From: Pholis gunnellus
Taxonomy: Eukaryota; Chordata; Actinopteri; Perciformes; Pholidae
NCBI GenBank assembly: GCA_910591455.2
Contig: OU342807.1
Coordinates: 14,934,594-14,998,593, forward strand
DNA length: 64,000 bases
Direction: 5' to 3'
Shown: positions 35,187 to 47,149 of the stretch, piece by piece
Numbering within the stretch: the first letter of the stretch is position 1
How the letters are laid out: each line of letters opens with the position of its first letter
Notes under the pieces: generated by a model
Databases searched by the model: none
What the model was told of the DNA's origin: nothing
The model's input: the letters and a program-made list of their open reading frames with translations, nothing else
Program-made: the position numbers and the translations under genes

Positions 35187-35950
35187 CTGTGGCCATTATG
35201 AAAGGCAATGCTTTAAGCCCTATGTGGAAGAAAGAAGGCAGCTGCAACATTGTCGTTGTGGACTCCACACTCGTGAGAGACACAAAAGTTCAGCGAGGCA
35301 GCCGTCACGTGATGCTCACGCAGGCAGCGTGACCTGGGCAATAAAACACCTGCTGAAAAACAGGCAGAATATCTTTTTCATAGTATCCCATATGAGAAGA
35401 ATGTAAGCACAAATAAAAAAAGAATACCTATAATAGAAAAAAAATCAAAATGTAAATCGTATGTGATGTCAAATAATCACCAACCCCTTGAGGCATGTCA
35501 ACATCTCTCCTGGGAGTCTTGACTTTGGTGGATGCATGCCATTGGTATTGTCTTCGTGTGCATGTCTCCATCTTTAGGTTGAAGTTTCCCTGACATCCTT
35601 GAAGTGTAGACCTTGAGCAGGCATGTAATAGCCCCCCCCTCCCCAATTACACAGCACTGTCAGCGGGGTTGTCAGTGTTAAGACTGAGGAGTGTGGGGCA
35701 TAGGCAGACACATGGCTGTTTGATCATTCCCTGCACATCCACGCAGAAAGCCACCCTGGATAAGCACACCCTTTCGAGATAACGTCCTTGTATCATTTAA
35801 ATGTTAATAGGCTTTCTATGGGCTCAAACCTACATTTATTATTGTGCAAATTAGCCAATTTCCCCATATCTATGCTGTCGTTAGAGCTGGCATGTTTAGT
35901 TGTCTGAACATAATTAGAATTATTGTACTGTAAGGAAGAGAGAAGAGGAT

Positions 35951-35970
35951 GGGGGCGGGGGGGGGGGGGG
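35951..35970. repeat. G-rich homopolymer (G5 C G14)
   Basis: A 20-bp run of G with a single C at 35956. Confidence 0.95.
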
Positions 35971-36181
35971 AGCTCATCGTCTGTTCTATGGAGAGTGGGA
36001 CAAGCTCTTTGGTGAAAGTTTCCTTTTGAGAAAGAAAGAAACATCTCGTTTTCTTATTCCATTCCACAGATTTATGGATCATCCCAATATTCCCCTTGCT
36101 TTCTTTTTCTTTTACAATCAGACAAATTGTAGTTTGACAAATCCTATTGAATCTCAGGGATCTTTTTGCGGCCTAGAGTCC

Positions 36182-36213
36182 GTGTGGGTGGGTGTGGGTG
36201 TGGGTGTGGGTGC
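36182..36213 (+). repeat. (TGTGGG)n-like tract with five G3 blocks
   Basis: GGGTGGGTGTGGGTG followed by further TGTGGG units gives five closely spaced GGG blocks with 1-3 nt loops. This meets the usual pattern for an intramolecular G-quadruplex. Confidence 0.9.
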
Positions 36214-36979
36214 CGCGAGTAAATTCATCAACCAATCACGTTGTGCGGATCGGACATATTGAAAACGTGCAGTACAGTGTACATCAGCACGGAGGCTCCA
36301 TCGTCCGAACCGAGACGGAAAACTATGTCACTCCTTTCAACCTTGACTGTGCAGCTGCCTTTCTTACTTTTCACAATGAAACAATCAATTACTGTATTAT
36401 CCCTAGCAGAATCTGATATTGTATTCTGTAAATTGTGTTTTAAACAATGAGAGTAGTAATATATTTGAGGATAAGACATTTATCTATTACCAACATCAGA
36501 TTATTTTTTAATTGAGAGGGTACCGGGGCAACACCATGCTTCTGCAGGGAATGTTGCATTATGGGTTGTCTGTAGGCGTAATGTTGCTATAGGAGAGTCT
36601 TAATAAATAGTTTGCATCGTGTCTTTTATAGTTAGCACCAGCACTGACGAGTACAAACTAGCCTGCATGAAACTTGACAGGCGACTGAATTATCTGTCAA
36701 GCAGCCAAGAATTACCGGTGTATATGTCTTAAAGGGAGAGCTTGTACGTGGAATTGTGGAAAACAAAAGCAGAATTAAATAATATAAATGGAATCAACTG
36801 AAAATGCAAAATATTGTGGAATTTGTCAAAATCAGGGTTTTCCCAGTATAAGTGTTATTTCACAGTGCCTACAGCGAGCCTAATGAACAGAAAAACCCTC
36901 TGCCGCTATCTTTTAGTGTAATTTACGGACACACTGCTTCTATTTTCTGCCCTCTGTGATGGTGTTTAAGCTTCTCCTC

Positions 36980-37005
36980 CACACACACACACACACACAC
37001 ACACA
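36980..37005. repeat. (AC)n microsatellite
   Basis: About 13 AC units. Confidence 0.95.
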
Positions 37006-37353
37006 ACAAGTCTGCAATCATCTGACAACAAGGAGGCCATTGTGCTGTGTTATGACTTTGTAGACTTTTCCCACCACCCAGAGGGGAGAAACATCTTTGA
37101 ATCAAAAGCATACACATGCCACTCAGAGCCAGATATCACAAGCCAAGCATGTGAGGATAGAGGAATACACATCTAGCCACAGAGCATGCTAGTCAGCTGA
37201 GACACCTTTCCTTCCCCCCGGCCTAATTGACCTTCGCCGGGTGCCAGATGGACATAAAGGATATTCTGGAGTCACGGGGGAATGTTTAACACTGTTTTTT
37301 CAATTGAACCCTGCAAGTGGTGGGAAATATTTTGGTTTTCTCTCATTGACACA

Positions 37354-37785
37354 TTAAAGGAATATTTTTAACACCCTTTAAAGACAATTTGTACATCAAT
37401 TACTCACCGCCTGTTTCCTTAAATTACTTGAAGAAAACTTTGATTACTCGCATGCTTTTAAGGTGAACAGAGACTTAAAAGATGGAGTAAATACTTGATG
37501 ATTTAAAATAAATGGGGTATGCATTAACAACAGCAAAACTATATCAAATACCTGTTAACACAACTCACAAATCTCATTTATCCAGTCATATTCCTAGCAA
37601 TTCCAAAACACATTTGTTTTCTCCACAATTGTCTATTATAAACACTTCACATACTCTATTTTTAGCTGTTTACTGATTCTCCGCGTTTACCTTGGAGGCA
37701 TGTGAGAAAAACTTCATCAAGAATTCAAGGCATCATGCGGTAATTGGAATTAATGGCCATTTTATGGGTGAAGTGTTCCTTTTAA
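37354..37785. mobile_element. Foldback transposon with long inverted repeats and TTAA ends
   Basis: The left arm (about 37354-37468) begins TTAAAGGAATATTTTTAACA. The reverse complement of the right arm (about 37682-37785) begins TTAAAAGGAACACTTCACCC. The arms stay alignable through CAATTAC, CTTGAAGAAAACTTT / CTTGATGAAGTTTTT and CTCGCATGC / CTCACATGC to AAGGTGAA / AAGGTAAA. The arms are thus about 100-115 bp and roughly 70% identical. TTAA at both ends suggests a TTAA target, as used by PiggyBac and Kolobok transposases. The 200-bp middle has no coding sequence. From memory this is one member of a repeat family that is abundant in percomorph fishes. Confidence 0.8.
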
Positions 37786-38109
37786 GGCACTGGCAATTGC
37801 TGTTATCTTAAAGGATAGACAACGGCATAATTGTTTTGAAAGTAATTCATCTTTGTCATTGATTAAGACACGGAATGTGTGTCCGCACACTAAAAGCTAT
37901 GAAGCAAATTCCTAATAATATGCAATGAAAAAGCTGAAGTAAAACCAAAGGTTTCATATTTTCCTGCAAAGTATGCACATGAGCTGATGTCATGGTGTGT
38001 GTCATGGTGTGTGCCCTCATTGAACTGACATTTTAGTAGGGGATTCAATGTTAGTCTGATGTTCTTCCAGATGTTTCCTGTGTGACGACACCATAATCAC
38101 ATTCTTTAT
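37786..38109. other. Non-coding DNA, no gene recognised
   Basis: A short tandem GTGTGTCATGGT lies near 37991-38014. Nothing else recognised. Confidence 0.5.
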
Positions 38110-38185
38110 GGTAAATATAAAGCTGCTGCCTGCTGGCAGCCGCTTAGCTTAGCATAAAGAGTGGAAACCGGTAGCCTTGCTGGCT
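38110..38185 (-). repeat. AAGCTAAGC-type interspersed repeat, copy 1
   Basis: The reverse complement carries TTTATGCTAAGCTAAGCGGC followed by a CTGCCAGCAGGCAGCAGC block. The same landmark occurs at 45720-45735 in the plus orientation. I recall this family from percomorph fish; class unknown. Confidence 0.5.
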
Positions 38186-39080
38186 CTTTGAGGCAAACTC
38201 ATTTTGGATGGCATGAATAGATTTTACTTTCAGTTAAGCTATCATTGGTCATTTGATTCTGTTACACTATCTGCTGGCAAGCATGCACGCCCAAAGCTAC
38301 AACAGTGTTCACTTTTATCGTTCTACCACAGCCATCGGTTTCTATTTCCAAGGCCATGTTGCTTCTTGTAGCTCATTGATAGCATAATTCAACCTGGGGT
38401 GTAAACAAATTCAATAAAAGCCCATTTGATCATACATAAAAAGCGAGAATCACTTTATTCTGTTCCTTTTATATGTATTAACTGGTGTATAAACCAGATG
38501 ATTGAAGCAACATGGGAGCTCTGACAATAGTTGGCACGATGTCTTTATGGAATTATTCATGGTTCTCTCATAAAGAGATCAAACACACATAGTTGCTCGG
38601 TTTGCGCCTTGTGAGAACACCTGTGACAGTTAATCACAACTCGTTCTTAGAATAACCTGCTGAAACACTGCCTATGAGATATTTAGTTATTCAAGATTAC
38701 ATGGAAAGAGTGACTGTGTTCCCTCTTCTAAATTGGATTCTGTGTCACATGTAGAAGTGAAGCCAGGTTTAGTAATAGACAAAGTATGCAGTATTACCTT
38801 AAGAGCTTTAAGACACTGAAGGCAATTATCTTTAGATGGAAACTGTAGCTTAAATGTCAACATTTTTAATAACGAGAAGGGAATCTCTCCTCTTTTAATC
38901 GAAAATATACCTCCGGAAGAAACTGATATGAGCAAAGTTGATTGGGTAGTCGGAAGCTGTTTGAGTTTACCAATGACACACACTGTGAGCTTTTTAGATG
39001 CACCGTCGATATTTGGTTTGAGCTGTAATTAAGGCAATCACTTGCAAATCATACAATCATGGAAGCCCTGGTTCTAATCG

Positions 39081-39097
39081 TTTTTTTTTTTTTTTTT
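39081..39097. repeat. T17 homopolymer
   Basis: 17 consecutive T bases. No recognisable retroposon body adjoins it. Confidence 0.95.
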
Positions 39098-39261
39098 GTG
39101 ATGTGAATTCCAACTTCACATAAAAGCAAATCAATACAAAGCTTTCCAGCAAAGCAGCTACTCAGCCATGTTAATTGCCAAATCAACTAATTTCAAAACA
39201 GTCACCAGTCTTCTGGGGGTGTGTTTGGGGGTTTTGTTTGAAGTTTGGTTATCATTTGTGA

Positions 39262-39263
<2 letters not shown>

Positions 39264-39299
<36 letters not shown>
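39264..39299. repeat. (GT)n microsatellite
   Basis: About 18 GT units. Confidence 0.97.
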
Positions 39300-39302
<3 letters not shown>

Positions 39303-39637
39303 ACAGAAGTCAGATCTCATTGTCTTTTCTCAAACCAAACCCCCTTTGTTAACAAGCTACCTCGTGTATGAGCAAAATAATCAATGCTAAATCAAATCCT
39401 TAATAACATTATGTACAGTCTAATATGAATAATTCAATCGAGTCAAACTCTAACTAGGTAGAAAAGCGTACAATAATAATAATAATTGCCTGTTACCTGC
39501 AGGTGTGACTCATTAGTAATGGAGCATCGTCGTTCAGTGGCTTTTGTTAACATTAATTATGGCCTACATTGTGAGTCTTGCTGGGATTTGAGACTGAAGG
39601 TGTCAGTATGCCTCAACCAAAGTGCTTGTCAGACCAC

Positions 39638-39639
<2 letters not shown>

Positions 39640-39678
<39 letters not shown>
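39640..39678. repeat. (CA)n microsatellite
   Basis: About 19 CA units. Confidence 0.97.
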
Positions 39679-39681
<3 letters not shown>

Positions 39682-39974
39682 TTTAACATCTCCATTCAGG
39701 TGGGCTGCATCCAACAGTTGTGTTACTTTTTATATTACGAGCGTGCCCACTTCACGCAGCGGTTCCCTGGGTGTGATGAAGTGTGAAGGATTCGACCGTA
39801 TCTCTCAAAATCTTTATTTTTTCTTCCATTTTTCACACAACTCATCAACTTAGTCATTTTGTACAAACAAGTGCAACACAAGTACGAGTCAGGACAATCA
39901 TCCCAGATCTAATATATCTAATTGGCATCTCCCCGTGCCTGCCTGCTTCCAAACCCTATGCTCCCAGTTTATGA

Positions 39975-40320
39975 GTGGGGAACTTGTAGCCAGGTCGCTC
40001 AAGTGAGGCAAAGAGGAGTGCCCAAAAAGATGGTGCTCCTCCCAGTTTCACTGGCTTTTCCTCACTCGGAGAAGCTGTTTTGAGGGTCAAGCTCTGTAAA
40101 CACTAGATCCTCCATTGCCCATAATGCAACTAGTGTGTAATGCAGTCTTTTTGTTAAGTCTCAAGCCCAATCCAATATGTCCTTGATGACATCATCGGGG
40201 TCATTTTCTCAGTTTCAGGGAGCTCGCTTCAGAGGTACAGAGGGCGATATCCAACTGCTCTTACGGGCTGAAGCTGTGATAATGCATCTCTGGGCTGCAC
40301 TCATACGAATGTACACAGCA
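39975..40320 (+). repeat. Probable percomorph interspersed repeat
   Basis: The words GTTTTGAGGGTCAAGCTCTG, CTCCATTGCCCATAATGCAA, GATGACATCATCGGGGTCA and TTTCTCAGTTTCAGGGAGCT resemble a dispersed repeat I recall in percomorph genomes. Non-coding; ends approximate; low certainty. Confidence 0.35.
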
Positions 40321-42014
40321 GTGGCTTAGATATGTCCACGTGGTTTCTTTGACACTTGTATGTCGTACATTTGCATTTTTTTCATCTCCGTTTCAGAACT
40401 GCCACTCAATGGGAGTTAAATTACCCTATCTATTCGCTGGATGTGCAGGTCCACACAACGTGTTGTTGAGATGAAGCCTCTGTAGCCCGCTGCTACCCAG
40501 AACTTGCTTCTATGCGTAGGATTGCAGAGACGTTTATTGTGTCTTCTGAGAACTGTATATATATATATATATATATATATATGAGTTCTCCAGCCTGAGA
40601 TATTGCATCTCCTGACGAGTAAACTAACCTCCATGTGAGAAATCCCCTTTGTCAAACAGACTGTGCATCCAGTGTAAACTCATACTTCCAGAGAAAGCCG
40701 GTTTTTGAATTTGTTAAATGTACTCAATTTACAATGTGTGCCAGTTTGTTTTGGCTTTTGTATGCTTTTAATTTGTAACCATATGCATATTTGCTTGATC
40801 CATGGTCTGTGTGTTATGAAGGAAAGTAGTCCTTTGGCTTTAGGTTCGGCTCCAGAAACCAGGATTAACACAAGAACACTGATTTGGTTCACAAAGCATT
40901 AAGCAATTTCACACCTTTTTCCCCGGCTAACCTGATTGCAAAGGAGGGAACGGACACTGTGTTAGTGTGCAATACTTTGTTGTCGAGGTGCTTCTTTCTT
41001 GGATTGAAGGTTGACGAGAGAGGAAGAATGAAGGAGGGAAGAAGGGAAGTGAGGACAAAATGAGTACAGGAGCTATTTTCTCGTCCCAGATCGATTCACC
41101 TCATCCTTGTTGTAAACCACAATCCATCTTGAGCATCTTCGCCAGATGCCTGCAAATGAACAATCAGACAGTTCATAAACACAGTGTGAAAGCTGGCTGT
41201 CTGTTTGGCTGTCAGGTTGCCCTGCCACAGCCAGACACTGGACTGTGCCAGTGCCAGTGGTCACTGCCAGTGTTACAGCCACACTCAGCCCTGTCAGATC
41301 AGCTAACAGATGGCCTTTAACGGGCTGAATCCTGCCTGAGCGCTTCCAGAACGAAGACGAAATGCAAAAAACCAAGTGATGCCAACTTAAACATGCAGGG
41401 AGAGGAGAGTGTGAGTGGGGGCGCAGGTAGTGACAGCGGAAGGGAAAAGAGAAAACCGAGGGGGAGGAGGAGGAGATGACGAGGGGGCTTTGATTGGATT
41501 AGGAGAACAAGAGGGGAAAACCGATCTGGGCTGGAAAGGGAGATACTGAGCAAGCAGGTGAGCCGAAGAGGCACAATGATGGAGAGAGGTTGAAAGAATG
41601 ACAGAGGAATAGAGAACAAATATGATGGGAAGGCAGAAGGATGCGGTTCAAGGGAAGATGGTTAGAGACAGGCAAACAGAGGGTGACAGCAACAAGAGGA
41701 GAGAGAAGTGCTGTACAGATACAGAGAAGAAAGGGGGATATGATAGAGGTCATCTGTCTCTAGTGAGATGGATGATTGACATCTCTGTGGATTGTAAGCT
41801 TTGACAGCATAATCTGATACTGTCCTCTTAGCTTCAGCCTACTGCAACTCACGTCTTAATATGGACACGAGGAGCGTGTAGCTGGTAAGTCAATCTGACA
41901 AACCAGTGCCACCGGTGTACCCTGTCTTTGATGATTTTTCATCTATGTAGGTATGTTTGTGCATCATCTTCAATGGGCAATGAGCGTTATTGGAAATTGT
42001 CATTTATTTGTCTG
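40321..42014. other. Non-coding DNA with a purine-rich tract at 41380-41740
   Basis: The plus strand is strongly A/G-rich from about 41380 to 41740. The minus-strand Leu/Ser/Pro-rich frames at 41317-41753 are translations of that bias. The 41060-41375 frames on both strands have no domain. Confidence 0.55.
40556..40582. repeat. (TA)n microsatellite
   Basis: About 13 TA units. Source of the YIYIYI reading in a minus-strand frame. Confidence 0.95.
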
Positions 42015-42255
42015 TCTATTCCATCGTTCCATTTTCCGACCCATATCCAGGTCTGGGTCTAAGTGGCAGTACGGTAGCTCAGGCATCCTTTTCCCCAGCC
42101 GCATCCTTCAGCTCTAACTCGGGAATCAAATGGGATATTTAATCCCTCGAGCATGTTCTGGGTCTGCCCCGGGGTCTCCTTCCTCTGGGACAAATACCCA
42201 GAATACCTCCACAAGGAAGCTCTCATGGGGCACCCCATTCAGAATCCAGAACGTA
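42015..42255 (-). mobile_element. Decayed LINE 3' fragment, RTE-like
   Basis: The plus strand shows CCATCGTTCCATTTTCCGAC at the left. Inside lie TTTTCCCCAGCCGCATCCTT, GTTCTGGGTCTGCCCCGGGG and CTCCTTCCTCTGGGAC. Read on the minus strand, these give a frame-shifted relic resembling the Arg/Pro/Gly-rich region (RRRPRGRPRTRW-type) near the C-terminus of abundant fish LINE proteins that I associate with RTE-like elements. Reading frames are broken throughout and only a few hundred bases remain. Clade assignment is from memory. Confidence 0.5.
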
Positions 42256-42704
42256 TGAGGCTGGGACTGCAGTGGCATATTTGGCCCTTTTGAATTTTGA
42301 ATTTAAGAAACACTGCTCAGATCAGTCCTGTTCGGCGCCAATACTATGAGTCCAAGGAGACGGTCCACACCCTGGAACTCTGTGAAGTGCATCCTTTGAA
42401 GCACGTTGTAGCTTGTCTCATCAGTCTCATAGTCCTTCCTGGTCGATTTTTTAGGGCCCTGTGAAATATGTTTAGCTTTTTCCACATTCTGCTTTTTATT
42501 TTTTATTTAAGCACATTTTGTCATCAGAAAGAGTGTCCGGTATGAATTACTATGATTTGAACAATTCAATAAGAAAATATCAAACAAAGTGCTTCAGTAA
42601 ATGTATGAAGACAAATGTTTTATTCTCCTGTAAAATCAAGTGCTCTAATTTAGCTGTTAGTGTTGATTTTATCAGTTTTCTGGATGACTGAACTCTTTGA
42701 CATG

Positions 42705-42735
<31 letters not shown>

Positions 42736-42736
42736 T

Positions 42737-42770
<34 letters not shown>
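42705..42770. repeat. Compound (GT)n-(GA)n microsatellite
   Basis: GT repeats (42705-42730), a short spacer, then GA repeats (42738-42770). Confidence 0.96.
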
Positions 42771-42772
<2 letters not shown>

Positions 42773-43106
42773 TCTAGTTTGTCTGACAGCAGTTTCAAAT
42801 AACAATACATGTCAGAGCCGATGAATAAGCAGGCTGACTGGCAGAGCCTTTTGTCTTCCAGACCTTTTCAATAGTGTGTGGGAATGTCAGTGTGTTGATT
42901 AGGGATTTGCCTTTAGGGGCACATATTGAGAGGAAACTTAGCTTTAGTCAGGGAAAAAAAAAAGCTAAAAAAAAACAAATCACTTTTTTGTCTCTCATCT
43001 AAAACGACTTTGCTTTTTCCTGTGTAGAGTTTGTTGGTGTATGTTGTACCTAGTCAGAGGTTATTGTTAATGACAGTGTGTAGCCATCAAAGACAAAGGA
43101 TGAGCA

Positions 43107-43113
<7 letters not shown>

Positions 43114-43138
<25 letters not shown>

Positions 43139-43141
43139 ACA
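43114..43141. repeat. (CA)n microsatellite
   Basis: About 14 CA units. Confidence 0.96.
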
Positions 43142-44258
43142 TCTCTCTGCTTTCGCTTGCATCCCCCAAAACTCTCCTGTGACTGATCTTTCTTCATTTT
43201 CTTCATCATATTGTGATTTTTTTTTGTAAGTAAAAAAGAAACAAGACTCAGAAAAACTAAAATCTAGAAACAAGCCGCTAATAACTGTCTAACTACTAAT
43301 TCACTCGTACTTGTTTTGCAGCAGTTCATCGGGCATTATTACAGCTCAAGCAGCAGCAAATTAGGTTGGCGAAGGGCAAGGAAAGGGCTACATTGGGGGA
43401 AAAAAAAAATCCTTTTTCTAGACAAACGTAGAGAAAGAAAAGCAAAAAAAAAAAAAAATAGGTGAATGTGACTAATTAGATTAAACACAGCTTCGCTTGA
43501 GGGCAGATACAGGGCAGAAGTGTGGAACAACAGGATGTGAGGGGTGGAGCTGGGAGTAGAGGTAGGCTATTTAACTGCATATCAGGTCATGGAAATCAAA
43601 GCCCTGGGGCACAGCCGAACCAAACGTCCCACCCGATGAGGTGCGAGCGCAGAGACGAGCTCTGACCTTTGAACTTCAACCTCTCTGTGCTTTGGAAGAG
43701 GTCAGGGAGTCACATACCTCTCTGTTTGGATTGTCTAGCCCTGAGGGGAGTGTTTTTAAGCTGGCAAGAATGTATAGGCAGGCAAGGAGATAATGGTTCA
43801 TATCACATTTGTTATAGTGTGTAGTTTTTACACGGAGCCCTTTAGGCGTCTCTGAAGGTGGCCTATTTTATATACGACACGGTAGAAGGTCCATGCCTTG
43901 CTTGTATAATGAGTTGTAATATAGTTAAGGTGGAGGGTTCTGGTAAATGTGATTTCCACGCATTTCTTTTCAGTATTCCATTGCATTGTTCCCACTAGTA
44001 TATATCTGTATTTTACTGTTGCTATATCAAATTCACTGAAGCAGAAATATACGATGTAGGCCACTTAACCAGCATCACCTTCAATTTATTGACTTTGTGA
44101 ATGTTTCCCCGTGGACATTAAAACTGATATTTAGCCTGCAAAATGTGAAGCACAAGTCCCACAGGACTCCACTCGAAGGAGACATCCTGCACGATTCGGA
44201 GCTAAGCACTAAAATAGCAAACTGAGATAAAGTTCATTTATTTAAATTTAGTTACACG

Positions 44259-44291
44259 TTTTTTTTTTTACCCCCCCCCCCCCCCCCCCCC
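44259..44291. repeat. T11-A-C21 homopolymer junction
   Basis: A T-run (44259-44269), one A, then 21 C bases (44271-44291). The minus strand is a 21-nt G-run next to poly-A. Confidence 0.95.
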
Positions 44292-45107
44292 ACCACCCAT
44301 CTCTTCTCATTTCCATTCTGGTTTCGTTCTGTCTCCCTTTGAATTTCGCTCCTCTGTCTCCATCACACGTACCTGGAATTACCCATGAATGTCCAAAACA
44401 ATAAGATTCTCTTCTCCTTTTTGCGAAAAACGAGGCCAATTAGGACTGCTGAATTTTACTCTTTGGCGGCAACATGTCTGCTATAGCCTCGGGGCTTTTT
44501 TTGATATGGATGGGATTATTATAGCCCTGACGTGTAGCCACTCTGTTCCTGCACAAATATGCACAGCCCCAAAACAAATACACACACAATAAATTAGCAA
44601 ATAATCATTTTTCAGAAATGACTATTGCCACGGTATGATGCTACCTCATTTTGGCACAATCAGTTATCTGCTGGGTGGGCTCAGTGGGGTAGAAGTAGGC
44701 CACAAGAGACGGTGTGTGTCGGTGAATGCACACAGGCTCCTGTGTAGGTACCAATAATTCAGGTTGCAGGCCCAAGGCCATGTTTAGCCATCCTACTTAA
44801 TAAACTTTCACTGAGCTCTCTGCATGATATCTGACCCGAAACAAAACTAGAAAATAACATTGGGAGGAGGATGTGAATGGAAATCATTTGCACAGAGGTT
44901 AAAACTGGGCTAAATTGTGTTGGAAAGTAATCTTTAAAGAATTAATAGCATAGGGATCGCAAACGAGGGAAATTGGCAACTAAATGTAACAAAACTGAAA
45001 CACAAAAATATACAACTACCTCAAAGCTCACTCATTAAAAACATTGTTTTGTTTGTTCAATCCATACAAAAATCAAAGTGCAAAAATGCACATTTTTTAC
45101 AAACTTT

Positions 45108-45660
45108 ATGTAAGTCAGTCAAATTTGTTTGTATAGTGCTTTTCACAGACAAAAGTCACAGTATTTCAAAGAAGAAAGAAGATAAATATCACAATGTGAC
45201 CAAGGGCCAATCATTTACTAGAACAGATTTTAAAACATGAAACGTATTTAAGAAGGCACAATAAACGGTAACATACTCAATAAAAGCATAGATTAAAAGC
45301 AGGCCTAGAGCATGACATTTACCCAAACTCCACTCTAAACAGGTGTGTCTTGAGCTGATTTATAAACGACGTCACAGACTCGGCGATCTGTCGGGGTGCA
45401 GGCAGAGCATTCCAGAGCTTTGGTGATCCCGCCTCAGAAGCTTGGTCACCACGGGTCTTAAAGTGAGTTGGTGGAAATTCAACACGTTTGACCTGAGAGC
45501 GCGGGCCGGTAAATAAGGGTGAAGTATAGTTCAGCCACATATGCAGGAGCCTGACCGTGTAGTGCTCTGTAAGTGAGAGTGAGCATTTTAAAGTGGATCC
45601 TATTTGTGCTACAGAGAGCCAGTGAAGAGATCATAAGTATGGGGGAATGTGAAAGTCTAT
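45108..45660 (-). mobile_element. L2-like LINE: frameshifted ORF2 C-terminus plus 3' tail
   Basis: The minus-strand frame 45540-45319 ends with KTRGDQASEAGSPKLWNALP and FINQLKTHLFRVEF. This is the hallmark C-terminus of teleost LINE ORF2 proteins (PKLWNSLP...FKSxLKTHLF type). Upstream on the minus strand, IHFKMLTLTYRALHGQAP and AYVAELY are readable in another frame, preceded by SLHWL in a third, so at least two frameshifts have accumulated. Downstream lies a 3' UTR ending in GAAAAGCACTATACAAACAA (reverse complement of about 45125-45144), the tail type of L2-like elements. Endonuclease and reverse transcriptase are missing through 5' truncation. Inactive. Confidence 0.8.
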
Positions 45661-45679
45661 TTCTTGGCTTGAAGCTAGA

Positions 45680-45835
45680 GCCAAACTGGACAGAGCCACG
45701 ATAGCTGTGTCCAGCCTGTATGCTAAGCTAAGCTAGCCTGCTGCTGACGTTTCATATTTGCCCCACAGACATAAGAGAGGCAACTCTCAGCAAGAACACT
45801 GTAACAGATATTTCCCATCATTTCAAAAGAGCTTG
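45680..45835 (+). repeat. AAGCTAAGC-type interspersed repeat, copy 2
   Basis: Contains GTATGCTAAGCTAAGCTAGC, TTTCATATTTG, ACATAAGAGAGGCAACTCTC and AGATATTTCCCATCATTTC. The order matches the family member at 38110 (reverse strand) and partly those at 55575 and 63420. It lies directly beside the LINE relic. Confidence 0.5.
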
Positions 45836-47149
45836 CTTTAACTGCATGTTGTACTTTAGCCATATTGTTGACTCACAAAAATACATGGAATTAAGTCTGT
45901 AAATGTAGTCTGGTAAAGCCTAGACAACTAGACACCATTCGAACTGTAAAATCACCAAATCATTATACACATGCACCGGCATTTACACACACACATTCAC
46001 GTATAAAGGAATGCACCATATCACAAATATATTTTATTCTGTGGGTCTTAACTCTCTGGCATTTTTAACTAAGATTGCCATGTGAACATACATTTGAAAG
46101 TGAAAGGTGGATAACAACTGTGGGTGTGCAGCATTGGTAGCTAATGACCAGAATAATGAATAGTCAGGGGTGAAATGCCTGAGCAAGAAAAATAAGGAAG
46201 AGAAGAAGGGGGGAAAAAAGATCATAGCTGACTCAATTTGTAAATTCCAGGTCTTCTCTCTTTCCCTCTCTTTCTCTCTCATGTGTCAGTCTCTTTTAAA
46301 GCCCTCTCGCCACACGTCCACTTCATCCCTCATCTCTTTTATCTGCCTACCCACTCATCTTCACCTCTGCCTCATTTACAATTGCTCCATTCCTCCGGGG
46401 AGTGTTAGCCTCGGTTGTCCGTTTGCAGGGCCCTAAGGCCATGATTAGAGAGAGGGGAGCAAGAGAGACGGAGAGACAGAGGAACTGAGTGCTGCTGAAA
46501 ATGTAGGTGGGTGGGGGTGGGGGACTTTGGCATGTCTGCAATGCGCACAAGAGGCAGAAGTAGCAAGTGACCCACCAATCAACCCTAAAACTGTGCTGTG
46601 CATACGCCTCACATGCAGAAAGCCCTGCTCTCCGACGTGCCCGCAAGGCCTGTTATTTCACAAGCAGTTGATTCCAAAAAGTGGATTAAAGACACCATTT
46701 CAACATTCACACTGTGGTTACTCATCTCTAAATAGCTGTGACAGAGCAATTATTGTAAAACTTCGCAGGATGTATGAGTCAATTATGTGCCTTGCTCACA
46801 AGTTCCCTGCTTCTGGCTGTCTGTTGGCGTCCTGCTGGACAAGAGTAAAACAGCATCTACAACCACAAACATACTCGAGTTTCGGATCGTGGATAATCAG
46901 GGAATCCAATGTAGGCTGGTCCCAGTGCATTATGATGTCAAAAGTGCTTGATGTTCTGTTTTAGTACGACTGTCACAGTGTGCTTTGGTGCAGAGGGTGT
47001 GTGATGGACAGCAACATTCCCAGAGGCTCAAGGGGTGGCTGAAGTTTAAGCAAATGAGTTACTACAAAGGCCCAAAAACTAGGAAAATAAAGTTAGCAAA
47101 TATCCAGAATTTACCGTTTACAACTAGTCCCAAAACTGACACAATGTAG
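45836..47149. other. Non-coding DNA, no gene recognised
   Basis: The 145-codon plus-strand frame at 46527-46964 is the longest here. It has no recognisable domain and no conserved cysteine pattern. Short TC-rich patches near 46257-46280. Confidence 0.45.

Larger units (their letters stand above)
35187..37353. other. Non-coding DNA, no gene recognised
   Basis: An E-box palindrome TCACGTGA lies at 35305-35312. The overlapping frames at 36026-36479 on both strands have no domain. Simple repeats are listed separately. Confidence 0.45.
38186..39974. other. Non-coding DNA, no gene recognised
   Basis: The minus-strand 98-codon frame at 38687-38983 has no domain. Simple repeats are listed separately; a short (AAT)n lies near 39472-39486. 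Confidence 0.5.
42256..45107. other. Non-coding DNA, no gene recognised
   Basis: About 2.8 kb with several simple repeats (listed) and A-runs near 42954-42974 and at 43444-43458. No domain-bearing frame. Confidence 0.5.

Noticed and set aside
39081..39097. Poly-T as the tail of a reverse-oriented retroposon
   Set aside because: No recognisable SINE, LINE or processed pseudogene body adjoins it and no target duplication was seen.
46527..46964. 145-codon plus-strand frame
   Set aside because: Cysteine-containing but without any zinc-finger or disulfide spacing I recognise; no supporting context.
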